Both the position numbers and the translations under genes were made by a program. From the NCBI GenBank assembly GCA_024644235.1, contig JAHELJ010000010.1, positions 1-64,000 on the forward strand: 64,000 nucleotides of DNA, given 5' to 3'. The notes below the pieces were generated by a model. The model was not told where the DNA came from. It saw only the letters and a program-made list of their open reading frames with translations, and searched no databases. This document shows positions 34,894 to 45,079 of this stretch, one piece after another. The stretch is from Lewinellaceae bacterium. Its GTDB lineage: Bacteria > Bacteroidota > Bacteroidia > Chitinophagales > Saprospiraceae. How positions within the stretch are numbered: the stretch's first letter is position 1; the number at the start of each line of letters is the position of its first letter.

Positions 34894-36136
34894 TCACCGC
34901 GAGCTGACTACAACTGACGGTAAAGCCTTACAAATACTTGAGTATGGAACCCGGAATCACCATTCGGGTCCTGATTTCCTTCATGCTAAAATTCAAATAG
35001 ACGATACGATCTGGGCCGGACACGTTGAGATGCACATTAAGGCGAGTGACTGGAACCAGCATGGTCATCAATCTGATCCCAATTATCAGAATGTAATCTT
35101 ACATGTGGTAATGCTCAATGACAAGGTCATTGAGTTATCCAACGGTGAGCCTCTGCCATGTCTGGAGCTCCAAACGAAAGTAAATCCGACTGTGATCAGG
35201 AGATATCACCAATTGATGGGCTCCCTCTCGTGGATTCCTTGTGAAAAAAGTATTTCCCAAACCTCGCCGTTAATCATGAGAACATGGTTGGAGCGGGTTT
35301 TGGTAGAACGCCTTGAGTCCAAGACTCTGAGAATTAGGGAAGTACTTAAGGAGACCGATAATGATTGGGAAGAAGCATTTTACCGGTTATTAGCGAGGAA
35401 TTTTGGATTTGGTGTCAACGGAGATGTGTTTGAATCTCTTGCAAGATCACTACCAAGAAAAGTACTTTTAAAGCACAAAGATCAGATTACACAGGTCGAA
35501 GCTCTTCTTTTTGGGCAGGCTGGATTTCTTGAGCGTTCTTTTGTGGATGCCTATCCACAAAAGCTGAAAGAAGAATACCAGTTCTTGAAGAGGAAGTATG
35601 ACCTTTCACCGGTTTATGCTCATTTATGGAAATTCATGCGTATGCGTCCGCGAAATTTTCCCACCATCAGGCTGGCACAGTTTGCGGTATTGTTTTTTAG
35701 AACCAATCATTTGTTTAGCAAGATGCTGGCTGCGGTCAGTATTAGAGAGGTATATGAGATGTTTCGAACTGAGGTTACAGCTTACTGGAAGGACCACTTT
35801 GTGTTGGAAGAGACCTCTCCTAAGCAGTCAAAGAAACTTGGTAAAGGTTCCATCCAATTACTGATCATCAATACAATAGCACCGTTTCTTTTCATGTATG
35901 GCAAGGTGCACACTAATGATACCATGCAACAAAAGGCGATAGACTTTCTTGGCCAATTACCTGCGGAATCAAACAAAGTAGTTCGAGGATTTTCATCGAT
36001 AGGAGTTACTGCCGAGAATGCGATGGAATCTCAGGCCCTCTTACAACTCAAAAAGGATTATTGCGATCGCAAGGCCTGTCTGGAATGTTCGATAGGACAT
36101 GGGCTCCTCACTAAAACGGATACTCAAGTCATATGA
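34820..36136 (+). CDS. DUF2851 family protein
   Basis: About 438 residues of a family restricted mainly to Bacteroidota, function unknown. The conserved N-terminal part is LQEDFLYYIWKVKQFD followed by LQILEYGTRNHHSGPDFLHAKIQI and WAGHVEMHIKASDW. The C-terminus has YCDRKACLECSIGHGLL, with three cysteines. The start is uncertain: TTG at 34820 begins just before the family homology and overlaps the TGA that folA would use in the alternative frame, while an in-frame ATG-like start at 34745 lies inside the DHFR code. It ends with an ATGA overlap onto lpxK. Confidence 0.85.
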   Translation: MISEIQYTNLQEDFLYYIWKVKQFDHRELTTTDGKALQILEYGTRNHHSGPDFLHAKIQIDDTIWAGHVEMHIKASDWNQHGHQSDPNYQNVILHVVMLNDKVIELSNGEPLPCLELQTKVNPTVIRRYHQLMGSLSWIPCEKSISQTSPLIMRTWLERVLVERLESKTLRIREVLKETDNDWEEAFYRLLARNFGFGVNGDVFESLARSLPRKVLLKHKDQITQVEALLFGQAGFLERSFVDAYPQKLKEEYQFLKRKYDLSPVYAHLWKFMRMRPRNFPTIRLAQFAVLFFRTNHLFSKMLAAVSIREVYEMFRTEVTAYWKDHFVLEETSPKQSKKLGKGSIQLLIINTIAPFLFMYGKVHTNDTMQQKAIDFLGQLPAESNKVVRGFSSIGVTAENAMESQALLQLKKDYCDRKACLECSIGHGLLTKTDTQVI

Positions 36137-37197
36137 TCCAGCAATTCCTTTTCAAATTGCTGATGATGCCTTTCGCTCTTCTCTATGGAGTTGGAGTATG
36201 GATTCGAAATGGACTTTACAACATAGGTTTTCTAAAAGGCATAGAGTTCAGTGTTCCAGTGATTTCTGTAGGGAATCTCACGGTAGGTGGTGCGGGGAAA
36301 TCACCACATATTGAATATCTAGTAAGGGTGCTCAAAAACTATATCTACGTCAGCACCTTGAGTAGAGGATATAAAAGAAGAACCAAAGGATTTCTTACCG
36401 TAAGAGTAAACAACCGGGCGGAGGAAGTGGGTGATGAACCATTGCAGTTTAAGCGGAAATTTCCGGATGTCGGAGTGTATGTCAGTGAAAGCAGAGAGAT
36501 CGGTATTCCCAAAATCATGGCTAGCAGGCCTGAAACTCAGGTGATTTTGCTCGACGATGCCTTCCAGCATCGATCCGTAAAGCCTGGTGTAAACATACTA
36601 CTCACAGAATATGACGATCTCTTTGTCGATGATTTTCTCCTTCCGGTAGGTCGGTTAAGAGAATGGCCATCCTCTTATAGGAGGGCAGATACCATTGTGG
36701 TTACAAAATGTCCGCTGGATTTGGACGAAAGTGAAAAGCAAAGATTGATCTCAGTAATAAAACCATTGGATCACCAAACAGTATTTTTCTCCACTTACCA
36801 ATACGGCCGGCCATACCGGATGTTCTACCCGTCAGTCACTGTTTCGCTCCAGTCAAATTTGCACGCATTGGTGATCACTGGCATTGCCAGAACAAAAGCA
36901 TTGATCAATTATTTGGAAGATCACCTGGGCTCGGTGCAAATTATTGAATATGGGGACCATCACAATTTTACCCGGTACGAGATCAGTCAGTTGAAAAAAC
37001 AATTTGACACTCTTGATGAGGACCGAAAAATCATCATAACTACCGAGAAGGATGCAGTGAGACTTGAACAGCATCACGCTTATTTGCAGCAGCACAACCT
37101 TCCGATTTTCATCCTACCTGTTTTTGTATCTTTTCTGGATGGCGATCAGCCATTTGCCCAACATGTTCAAGATTATCTGCTACGGTTTAAGAGATAA
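36133..37197 (+). CDS. lpxK: Tetraacyldisaccharide 4'-kinase
   Basis: A 354-residue lipid A kinase that phosphorylates the 4' position of the tetraacyl disaccharide at the inner membrane. An N-terminal membrane helix precedes the P-loop region VGNLTVGGAGKSPH. VILLDDAFQHRSVKPGVNILLTEY is a family signature, with the metal-binding Asp pair. The C-terminal half has IITTEKDAVRL. It starts within the DUF2851 stop (ATGA) and its 3' end is overlapped by 35 bases by the next gene. The cell therefore makes lipid A, consistent with T9SS and TonB genes. Confidence 0.95.
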   Translation: MIQQFLFKLLMMPFALLYGVGVWIRNGLYNIGFLKGIEFSVPVISVGNLTVGGAGKSPHIEYLVRVLKNYIYVSTLSRGYKRRTKGFLTVRVNNRAEEVGDEPLQFKRKFPDVGVYVSESREIGIPKIMASRPETQVILLDDAFQHRSVKPGVNILLTEYDDLFVDDFLLPVGRLREWPSSYRRADTIVVTKCPLDLDESEKQRLISVIKPLDHQTVFFSTYQYGRPYRMFYPSVTVSLQSNLHALVITGIARTKALINYLEDHLGSVQIIEYGDHHNFTRYEISQLKKQFDTLDEDRKIIITTEKDAVRLEQHHAYLQQHNLPIFILPVFVSFLDGDQPFAQHVQDYLLRFKR

Positions 37198-38962
37198 ATT
37201 CAGCGCCTTAATCGGTCTTGTCGCAATCTGGTTCTTTGTTTGCGTAAATCTGATGGGTCAGTCTGCTCATATCCCTCTCGGGAGTGAAACTCAATATGCT
37301 ATTGAGCGACTACAGATCAGGTATGGAAATCCTCTAGGAATCCACACAAGCTTGAAACCCTATCGTCGATTAGATGCATTCAATTTGGTGTTTCACCTCG
37401 ATAGCGCCGAGGTGGCATTCGGTTACCGGGATCTCAATGCACTGCAATGGATATTGGACGAGAATAATGATTATCTGGAGACTGCCAATACACCGTTATC
37501 CGAGATTCAGTACATAGATAGTTCCAAGACTTTCTACACATTGAGTGAATCAGATCATAAGGCTCGTTTGCAACGTTCCACGAGCAAGCGCACTTTTCTA
37601 AAACACTTTTACCACACACCTGCTCATTTCTTTGAGCTGAATAAAAAACATTTTCAATTGAAGATCAATCCGGTTCTCAACTTTGGGTTGGCGAATGCCG
37701 CTGGTGATGATCATCTACTATTCCAAAACCAGCGAGGAATAGCTATCCGGGGCCGGATCGATACTCGCATATATTTTCATACTGAAGTTCTTGAAAGCCA
37801 ATTCAGGTTTCCCGATTATGTTGTTGACTTCACTCAAAGATTTCAGGCAGTGCCGGGAGCTGGGTTTTTCAAGAATTACCGAAGCTCAATTTTTGATTTT
37901 GATAATGGTGTAGATTTTCTTCTATCCAATGCCTACATAGGCATTCCGATCTCCGATCATGTGCATGTGGAGTTTGGTCATGGCAGACATTTTATCGGCA
38001 ATGGGATTCGCTCGCTGCTACTTTCAGATTTTTCTCCTGAGTACTTCTATCTCAAATTCAACACCCGGGTATGGAAATTCCACTATCAAAATCTATTTGG
38101 TGAATTGCTTCGACCTCGGGAGAGAACATTAGCGGATCGGCTCTTGCCAAAAAAGTACTTCGCCGCACACCATCTCAGTCTGCAGCTCACGCCAAGTTTT
38201 AATGTGGGGATTTTCGAAACGGTGGTTTTTGCGAGAGAAAATCAATTTGAGTTTCAATATCTCAACCCAATCATCCTGTACCGAAGTGTAGAGGGAGCGA
38301 TTGGTAGTCCGGATAATGTACTAATAGGTATCGATTTGAAATGGGATATGTTCAAACGGATCTCAATCTATGGTCAGTTCATTCTTGACGAGTTCAAACT
38401 CAATGAATTGACCTCAGGAAATGGTTGGTGGGCCAATAAATATGGTTTGCAGCTCGGAGCCAGGTATTTCGATGCATTTAGCATCCCATTTCTTGACCTG
38501 CAAGTGGAGTACAATAGCATCAGGCCATATACCTTTTCACATAATGACAGTACTGCCAATTACAGTCACTACAATCAGTCATTGGCGCATCCTCTTTCTT
38601 CTAATCTTCGCGAGGTTCTCTTACGGTTAAATTATCAACCTCATCCACGAGTCACTTTGCGGTTTCACAGCATGTTTGCAATCACTGGAGAAGATCCCAC
38701 CGGGGAAAACTGGGGATCCAATTTGCTGCTATTGAATCAAAACCGCGAGCAGGATTTTGGTAACGAAATCGGCCAGGGCATTGCTACGGATATAAATCTT
38801 TTTGGTTTTGATGTCTCCTACCGCTTGAAGCCTGGTTTTTATATTGATTTATATCAACAGAGAAGAATGAAAGCAAGCGCGGAGCCAACCCGTGAACTCA
38901 ATACCCGCTACTGGGGTATCGCTGTGAGATGGAATTTATCTAGAACCAGGTTGGAATTTTAA
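37163..38962 (+). CDS. Outer-membrane beta-barrel protein, Wzi/RemB-like
   Basis: Start ATG 37163 (MFKIICYGLRDKFSALIGLV) gives a signal-like N-terminus and 599 residues; an earlier start at 37064 would overlap lpxK fully and lacks a signal. The body is an alternating hydrophobic barrel pattern with FGHGRHFIGNGIRSLLLSDF and YLKFNTRVWKFHYQNLFGELL, which resembles the capsule-assembly Wzi family and the gliding protein RemB. The C-terminal strand ends RWNLSRTRLEF with the aromatic end of outer-membrane barrels. It likely sits in the outer membrane and binds surface polysaccharide. Family assignment is by eye and moderate. Confidence 0.7.
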   Translation: MFKIICYGLRDKFSALIGLVAIWFFVCVNLMGQSAHIPLGSETQYAIERLQIRYGNPLGIHTSLKPYRRLDAFNLVFHLDSAEVAFGYRDLNALQWILDENNDYLETANTPLSEIQYIDSSKTFYTLSESDHKARLQRSTSKRTFLKHFYHTPAHFFELNKKHFQLKINPVLNFGLANAAGDDHLLFQNQRGIAIRGRIDTRIYFHTEVLESQFRFPDYVVDFTQRFQAVPGAGFFKNYRSSIFDFDNGVDFLLSNAYIGIPISDHVHVEFGHGRHFIGNGIRSLLLSDFSPEYFYLKFNTRVWKFHYQNLFGELLRPRERTLADRLLPKKYFAAHHLSLQLTPSFNVGIFETVVFARENQFEFQYLNPIILYRSVEGAIGSPDNVLIGIDLKWDMFKRISIYGQFILDEFKLNELTSGNGWWANKYGLQLGARYFDAFSIPFLDLQVEYNSIRPYTFSHNDSTANYSHYNQSLAHPLSSNLREVLLRLNYQPHPRVTLRFHSMFAITGEDPTGENWGSNLLLLNQNREQDFGNEIGQGIATDINLFGFDVSYRLKPGFYIDLYQQRRMKASAEPTRELNTRYWGIAVRWNLSRTRLEF

Positions 38963-38973
38963 CCAATCCTAGA

Positions 38974-41900
38974 TCACCTGTCTTCCTCAGCTGTTGTATC
39001 GGGCAATTCCTTTATCCGGATATGTCTGAAATGCACCTGCGAACCGTGCCCAAGAAAACCGATATGTCCTTTTCTACGACTGAGTCCCGGATGCTCTTTT
39101 CCGTCGACTGTCCCCTCCCTTGTTGCTCGTCCAATATGATCCAGCAGAATGGTGGTACCATTCAGTACAACTTTGACTCTGTCACCGTCAAAGGTGACTT
39201 CCTGAGTATTCCATTCTCCCACGGGCTTTAGATACCCACGTTTTGCCGGCATAACCCCATAAAGCGATCCATGAAACTGCCAAGGTTCGAGGCTGGCGTA
39301 TTGAGGGGCATTGTTGTCCAAGATTTGGAGTTCCTTTCCAAGGTAGGCGGCATCACCCTCCAGAGGGGCATGAACCCCCAATCCATTGTTAGCACCCGGA
39401 GTTAATTTGAATTGAAACCTAAGAACAAAATTGCCGTATTCTTCTTCGGTATATAAATTGCCATGACCTCCTTCCGTAGAGGGATAGATTACAATTTCAC
39501 CATTCTCTGCCACATAATCCTTTTTGTTTCCAACCCAGCCAGCCAGATTGATGCCATTGAAAAGAGATTTGAAACCATCAAAAGATTCGGCTCTTGGCAC
39601 ATCATATACACCTTCAATAGGTCGCACAAAAATATTTCTGAACTCAAGAGGAGTGGTGTGGGCCTGTAATTCAATTGGACCTTCCCTGAAAATGGGTTGG
39701 CTTCGGTCCCAATAATTCTCCAGAATTACATTATCAGTAACCAATTCACCATTCAGGTATACCGTGACACGATCATCGATCATCAAGATTCGAAAATTGT
39801 TCCAATGTCCGACGGGATTATCTGCGATTTTTTGAGGCTGAGATGGATAGATTTCATTATTGTATAAGCCACCAGATCCAATTATTGAACCATCCTCTTG
39901 CTTCGGATCCCAGATCTGCACTTGTGGCGAGCCACGTAGATAAATACCACTGTCACCGCCTTTTTCAATTTTCCAATCCGCCAGAAATTCGAAATCACGA
40001 TATGACTCAATAGAGCAGAGGTTGTCATAGCCGTCGCCATGAAACTCAATGGCACCGTTTTTTACTCCCCAGTTTTCCCGCATCGTAAAATCGGCAATAG
40101 ACTGCTTTTGCCGTAGCATGTAAGCAAACATTGTATCACGGGCCAGAGGATTATCGACCAACCCTTGCCAGCCTGTGAGGTCCTCTCCATTGAACATCGA
40201 AATGAAGCCTGGGGATCGTGGCATTTCTCTCAAATACTTTTCCAGAATGGCCACTGAGTACGGGTCCAGTTCAGAACCAACGATACTGTCCGATCGAAGC
40301 AAGATGTCACGTACTTCCTTTCCAAAAAATCCTTCAGGCCGCACGGTCGAAGGCAGAGCAATCTGGATAGATGCCTTTGCAGCATCTTCTGCGAATTCCG
40401 GCTCTTTCATTAATTCGCTGCACCACATCAAGCTCGGATACGTAGGAGATTGGCTCAAGAGCCGGACAATATCAGACTTGAATTCTGATGGTGCATAATC
40501 CCAGATCTGCCTAAGGATTAAATATCTCTGCTCGGCACTTACCTCCTTGTATCCCACTTTTCGGATGATAGCACCCAGCGCTTCCTCTGACCGTGAAGAG
40601 CTGCCAGCAGAAGCAAGGTAATCGATTAATGGAAATATGGCTTCAGGGCCGTTCCAACTCAGCAATTGATCCAGATCTTGATCAGAAAGGTTGTCTGATT
40701 CGATTGGTTCGGGCCACATCATCTGAAATGCCACCCTGCCACCGATCCTTGGCAATAGGTCGCTTAGCGCATCATCTTGATTCTGGCTGCCTAAAGCATT
40801 AGTCAACTGGTTAACAGCAGCTTCTGGATCCGGCTCATCCTCAATTTTCACCACGATTGCCTGCAGCAGTTCCTCACGCCCATCGGAACGAATAAAGCCG
40901 GGAAGCAAACCAATCAAAGATTCGAGATTGATGGATCTGGCCATTTTGGGAATAGCCGCAAATGCAGATTGACGTAAATCCTCATCGTCCGATGAAAGCA
41001 GATTGGTTACCGCTGTAAACACTACTGGCCCGCCCCGGTTTGATAATTTCTCGATCAAAGCAACCTTGCCGCTCTTAGTACTTGATCCTAGTAGCTCGAG
41101 CATTGCAGACATGTTTGAAGCATCGGTATGACGGGACAGTTCATTGATGATATGAGATAAGAGGATTGGATCAGAAGTTGACCTGAACACGGATGCAAGC
41201 TCACCGAATGACTCACGTCCCTGGATAGAGGAGATAGTGCGAATGCCAGCCAGTTGCAGATCGTGATCTGATGCTTGAAGTGCTTTGCGAGCATAGGGAA
41301 GAGCCATAGGTTCATTCCTGGTGCCAGAAATTGATAACAACTTTAGTTGAGAAACTGCAGGCAGTTTATCATAATATTTCAGAATGGAGGTGAGAGGAAT
41401 TTCACGGTTGAGACTTAGTGCTTCGATCGCTCCCGTTCGCAGGTCTTCATCTCCTTTTTTCAGCGCCTTCAGGAGATATTTTTTAGCACCAGCACCGAGA
41501 AATGTCGAAGCCATTGTAAGTGCCCTACTCTTAATTTGGGAGCTCTGATCACTTTTCATGACGGATTTGGCAATGCTGTTAACAATATTCACATCGCCAG
41601 CTTGACCTCTGGCATTACCAAATTTGATCAACCTCTCGAAACCTCGAGCATCAACAGCTTGTGAGGTCAGCGAAGCATAGGCACTTGGGTCACCATTTGT
41701 TGCCAACCCTTCAAGTGCGATTTCTGACACCACTGGATCCGGATCGTTCACCAAAGTCCGGAGGGTTGCAATCGCTTGCGGGTGGCTGTAGGTAGCGATT
41801 GACTTTGTCAGGTTTATTTTGCAGGTACCCATCACCGAAGACACCTGTTTAATCATAGCCTCTAATGCGTCATTGGTGCCAATGGCATTCCAGGTGGCCA

Positions 41901-42360
41901 CCACAGGCTCGCATATGGTTACGACAATTTCTTGTAATCCAGAAACAGATTGGTTTGTTCCAAAATATTGTAATTGATCAATAAGGAATGCTTGGACATC
42001 AAGTGCAAGCTCCTGTTCATTGATAGATTGGATAAATTCTTTTTCGACTTGTTCACGATCTGCAGTACCCTCCTGAGCACCAAGATATTTGGCTAATGTA
42101 GACAGGGCGTATCGTGCTGATACATCATCACCAAAACCGATCGGCACCAGACGTGAAATAACCTCCTTCCATGCTTCCGGTCCATTTTCAAGCAATGCCT
42201 CGCAGGCCAATATCGTACTAGATCGGTCCGCAGTTGGAAAATCAGCAAGAATCAAATCAACTCTCTGATCAAGTGCTAGTGAATCCTGTGACCATGCAGG
42301 CATGTCTGATCCCGCTATCAATGAGATGATGAGGATTAAATGAACTAACCTATTTGTCAT
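38974..42360 (-). CDS. Exported HEAT-repeat protein with two DUF1080 (3-keto-disaccharide hydrolase) domains
   Basis: 1128 residues with a signal peptide (MTNRLVHLILIISLIAGS). Residues about 50-690 are HEAT/ARM-like helical repeats (ATLRTLVNDPDPVVSEIALEGLA; AVTNLLSSDDEDLRQSAFAAI). Two DUF1080 domains follow: one from FISMFNGEDLTGWQGL (about 715-920) and one from FKSLFNGINLAGWVG (about 930-1120). DUF1080 enzymes have a concanavalin-like fold, and characterised ones cleave 3-keto-glycosides made by Gfo/Idh/MocA dehydrogenases. Two such dehydrogenase genes lie directly upstream on the same strand. The HEAT part may be a scaffold. The specific sugar is unknown. Confidence 0.88.
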   Translation of the reverse strand: MTNRLVHLILIISLIAGSDMPAWSQDSLALDQRVDLILADFPTADRSSTILACEALLENGPEAWKEVISRLVPIGFGDDVSARYALSTLAKYLGAQEGTADREQVEKEFIQSINEQELALDVQAFLIDQLQYFGTNQSVSGLQEIVVTICEPVVATWNAIGTNDALEAMIKQVSSVMGTCKINLTKSIATYSHPQAIATLRTLVNDPDPVVSEIALEGLATNGDPSAYASLTSQAVDARGFERLIKFGNARGQAGDVNIVNSIAKSVMKSDQSSQIKSRALTMASTFLGAGAKKYLLKALKKGDEDLRTGAIEALSLNREIPLTSILKYYDKLPAVSQLKLLSISGTRNEPMALPYARKALQASDHDLQLAGIRTISSIQGRESFGELASVFRSTSDPILLSHIINELSRHTDASNMSAMLELLGSSTKSGKVALIEKLSNRGGPVVFTAVTNLLSSDDEDLRQSAFAAIPKMARSINLESLIGLLPGFIRSDGREELLQAIVVKIEDEPDPEAAVNQLTNALGSQNQDDALSDLLPRIGGRVAFQMMWPEPIESDNLSDQDLDQLLSWNGPEAIFPLIDYLASAGSSSRSEEALGAIIRKVGYKEVSAEQRYLILRQIWDYAPSEFKSDIVRLLSQSPTYPSLMWCSELMKEPEFAEDAAKASIQIALPSTVRPEGFFGKEVRDILLRSDSIVGSELDPYSVAILEKYLREMPRSPGFISMFNGEDLTGWQGLVDNPLARDTMFAYMLRQKQSIADFTMRENWGVKNGAIEFHGDGYDNLCSIESYRDFEFLADWKIEKGGDSGIYLRGSPQVQIWDPKQEDGSIIGSGGLYNNEIYPSQPQKIADNPVGHWNNFRILMIDDRVTVYLNGELVTDNVILENYWDRSQPIFREGPIELQAHTTPLEFRNIFVRPIEGVYDVPRAESFDGFKSLFNGINLAGWVGNKKDYVAENGEIVIYPSTEGGHGNLYTEEEYGNFVLRFQFKLTPGANNGLGVHAPLEGDAAYLGKELQILDNNAPQYASLEPWQFHGSLYGVMPAKRGYLKPVGEWNTQEVTFDGDRVKVVLNGTTILLDHIGRATREGTVDGKEHPGLSRRKGHIGFLGHGSQVHFRHIRIKELPDTTAEEDR

Positions 42361-42375
42361 AGTTTCTTCTTTGAT

Positions 42376-43641
42376 TTAAACGCTCCACGCTCCTCGCATG
42401 GATTGATTGATCATTCGGTTGGCTACTTCGTTTCCGATAAATTGCTCTTTCTGCGGATCGTAAGTCAGGTTTTGACCAAGACGGAGGGCTATCACACCAA
42501 GGTTTACCAAAGTGCAGGAGCGATGGCCATTATTTTCGTTCAAGGTAAATTTCTCTCTGGTCCTCACGCTGCGACTAAATTGTGTGAGTTGTGGCGCGGG
42601 ATCAGGTAAGCTTGATATAAGTTGGTGGATATTTGGCAAGTCAGATTTCAGACCGGGGAAGAGTTTGCCAGAAGGACCTTCGATGAATGCGGCATCTTTG
42701 TCGCGATTTTCACCATCCAGAACGATTTTGCAACCATCGGCATAGGTGAATTCTATTCTCCTCCATGAACCAGCTGCATCATAATGCTGCAAGGGGGCAT
42801 CCACAAATACTTCTGTCGGACTAGTATCATCTTTCTCTAACAAATACTGAACAGGATCGAGATAGTGTTGCCCCATGTCGCCAAGACCCCCGCCATCATA
42901 ATCCCAATAACCCCTAAACTTAACATGTACCCGGTCAGGATGATATGGTTTGTATGGAGCTGGGCCCAGCCACATATCGAAGTTGAGGTGATCTGGTACC
43001 GAAAAGGCATCAAGATCTGTTCTCCCGCTCCAAAAGAATTTCCAATCAAAGCCGGTAGCTCTGTTAAGAGTGATCTTCAAAGGCCAACCAAAGGCTCGGT
43101 TTTCGACCAGTTTTTTGACTGGATGTATCGGTGTACCTAAACCATAAAAGTTGTCGGCAAATCGAAACCAAGTATTCAGTCTAAACATCCTACCATGCTG
43201 TTGAACTACTTTTTTCAAAGCAATTCCCTCACCTATTGTTCTGGTCATTGGCTTTTCGCACCAGATGTCCTTACCAGCACGTGCGGCATCTGCCGCCATG
43301 ACCGCGTGCCAATGTGGAGGTGTGGCAATGTGGACTACATCGATATCTGGCTGTTGGAGCAACTCACGATAGTCACTATACACATCAATCTGGTCCTTTG
43401 CAAGTGTCTGAGCCTTTTCTAAATGATTCGAATCGACATCGCAGATGGCTACTAACCTTCCTTCATAATCGAAATGATAGACTCCCATGGCTCCTACTCC
43501 GATAACGGCCTTGGTAAGTTGATCACTGGGAGCGGTAAATTCTTTGCCACCCAATACGGAGCGGGGTACTATGGAAAAAGTCGCAGCTGCCAGTGTCGTG
43601 TTACGAACAAATGCCCGGCGATTCATGCCCTGATTACTCAT
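42376..43641 (-). CDS. Gfo/Idh/MocA-family oxidoreductase with Tat-type signal (1)
   Basis: Start ATG 43641 (MSNQGMNRRAFVRNTTLAAATF) contains an RR-x-F-x-R twin-arginine-like motif; a start at 43626 (MNRR) is also possible. The NAD(P)-binding turn is VIGVGAMG, the Lys-Pro dyad is CEKP, and the late GDMGQHYLDPVQ carries the catalytic-His region. These enzymes oxidise sugar hydroxyls, often at C3, using a tightly bound cofactor. It lies 15 bases upstream of the HEAT-DUF1080 gene in the same direction, so the two likely form one pathway. Substrate unknown. Confidence 0.9.
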   Translation of the reverse strand: MSNQGMNRRAFVRNTTLAAATFSIVPRSVLGGKEFTAPSDQLTKAVIGVGAMGVYHFDYEGRLVAICDVDSNHLEKAQTLAKDQIDVYSDYRELLQQPDIDVVHIATPPHWHAVMAADAARAGKDIWCEKPMTRTIGEGIALKKVVQQHGRMFRLNTWFRFADNFYGLGTPIHPVKKLVENRAFGWPLKITLNRATGFDWKFFWSGRTDLDAFSVPDHLNFDMWLGPAPYKPYHPDRVHVKFRGYWDYDGGGLGDMGQHYLDPVQYLLEKDDTSPTEVFVDAPLQHYDAAGSWRRIEFTYADGCKIVLDGENRDKDAAFIEGPSGKLFPGLKSDLPNIHQLISSLPDPAPQLTQFSRSVRTREKFTLNENNGHRSCTLVNLGVIALRLGQNLTYDPQKEQFIGNEVANRMINQSMRGAWSV

Positions 43642-43711
43642 ACTTGCTTTTTGATTTTGGCGCAGCAAATATACTTCTTATCGACAAAGTCGAAGGGCAC
43701 CCAGCCCTTGG

Positions 43712-45019
43712 TTACACCTTTGGCAAATCCCAGCCATTGTGGTAGGCTGCATTCAGAAGCTTGGTAGCCTTCCTACTGGTAAATCCGTCTTTGGCAGGGT
43801 TCCAGAACACCTTCTCTCCTGTCTTATAAGCTATGTTGCCCATGTGGCAGTTTACGGCAGCCACACTACCCACATCAATGGGACAGGTCAGGGCAGTACT
43901 GTCTTTTGATCGTACTGCATCAAGAAAATTACTGGTGTGACGATCCAGATCGCTACCTTCCCGTTCACGAAGGGTTACCGCATCCATTTTACCTTTTTCT
44001 GGAATGACCTCCCAACCGCGACGGTCGACGACAAGTGTCCCATTGTTACCAAGAAAGGCTATGCCGTGATTGCGGCCAAAATTTGCGCTGTCAATCCCAG
44101 TGCCGTGCTCCCAGATCATATTAAATCCATCATATTCGTAGATAGCCTGCAAAGTGTCGGGTGTTTCGGATGCGTCATCCGGATAGGCCAACTTGCCTCC
44201 GGCAGCATACACTGTATGTGGTGCTTTTGCCTTCATACCCCACAAAGCAATATCCACCAGGTGAACGCCCCAGTCGGTCATTAAACCTCCGGCATAATCC
44301 CAAAACCAACGAAAGTTGAAATGGAACCTATTTTCATTAAACGGTCTGGTAGGAGCCGGTCCCAGCCACATCTTATAGTCTACCTCTACCGGTACATTTG
44401 TATCAGGTTTAGGGGAAATGGCTTTCATCCATCCCTGATAAGCCCATACCTTCACCAACCGGATGTTCCCTAAAGCTCCAGACCACACAAATTCCATTGC
44501 ATCTTTGAAATGGGGACTACTGCGCTGCCATTGACCCACTTGGACAATTGATTGGTATCGTTCAACAGCCCTTTGCATGATCTGACATTCCTCTATGGAA
44601 TTTGCAATCGGCTTTTCTACATAGACGTCTTTACCAGCGGCACAAGCGTCAACCATCATCTTGCAATGCCAGTGATCCGGTGTGCCAATGATTATGACAT
44701 CTATTTCTGAATCGTCTAAAAGCTCACGGTAATCACCGTAAGAATCAGGTTCATATTCCAATTTGGATCGAATCTCATCAAGTCGTCTTTTTACTACACG
44801 CTGATCTACATCACAAATCGCCCGGCAATGAATACCGCCATTTCGAAACATTGATTGCAAATTTGACCAGCCCATTCCATTGCAACCTATCACCCCAACC
44901 TGAACGTCATCTGATCGCCTGAATCTGCTATTGATTAGAAAAGAAGGGGTGGAGAATGCTGCCATTCCCATTGCACTTTTCTTCAAGAAAAGCCGACGTG
45001 AGGATTCATTCATTTTCAT
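43712..45019 (-). CDS. Gfo/Idh/MocA-family oxidoreductase with Tat-type signal (2)
   Basis: 435 residues beginning MKMNESSRRLFLKKSAMGMAAFSTPSF, a Tat-like signal. The Rossmann turn is VGVIGCNGMG, the dyad VEKP, and the catalytic region MTDWGVHLVDIALWG. The C-terminal tail (FTSRKATKLLNAAYHNGWDLPKV) is typical of the exported subgroup paired with DUF1080 proteins. It precedes paralogue 1 by 70 bases in the same direction. Only distant similarity links it to paralogue 1, so they probably act on different substrates or steps. Confidence 0.9.
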   Translation of the reverse strand: MKMNESSRRLFLKKSAMGMAAFSTPSFLINSRFRRSDDVQVGVIGCNGMGWSNLQSMFRNGGIHCRAICDVDQRVVKRRLDEIRSKLEYEPDSYGDYRELLDDSEIDVIIIGTPDHWHCKMMVDACAAGKDVYVEKPIANSIEECQIMQRAVERYQSIVQVGQWQRSSPHFKDAMEFVWSGALGNIRLVKVWAYQGWMKAISPKPDTNVPVEVDYKMWLGPAPTRPFNENRFHFNFRWFWDYAGGLMTDWGVHLVDIALWGMKAKAPHTVYAAGGKLAYPDDASETPDTLQAIYEYDGFNMIWEHGTGIDSANFGRNHGIAFLGNNGTLVVDRRGWEVIPEKGKMDAVTLREREGSDLDRHTSNFLDAVRSKDSTALTCPIDVGSVAAVNCHMGNIAYKTGEKVFWNPAKDGFTSRKATKLLNAAYHNGWDLPKV

Positions 45020-45079
45020 TTTGGTCTTTTTGTATTTCTAAAATTAGGAAAATGTGTAACCTTTGGACATCCTTCAATT

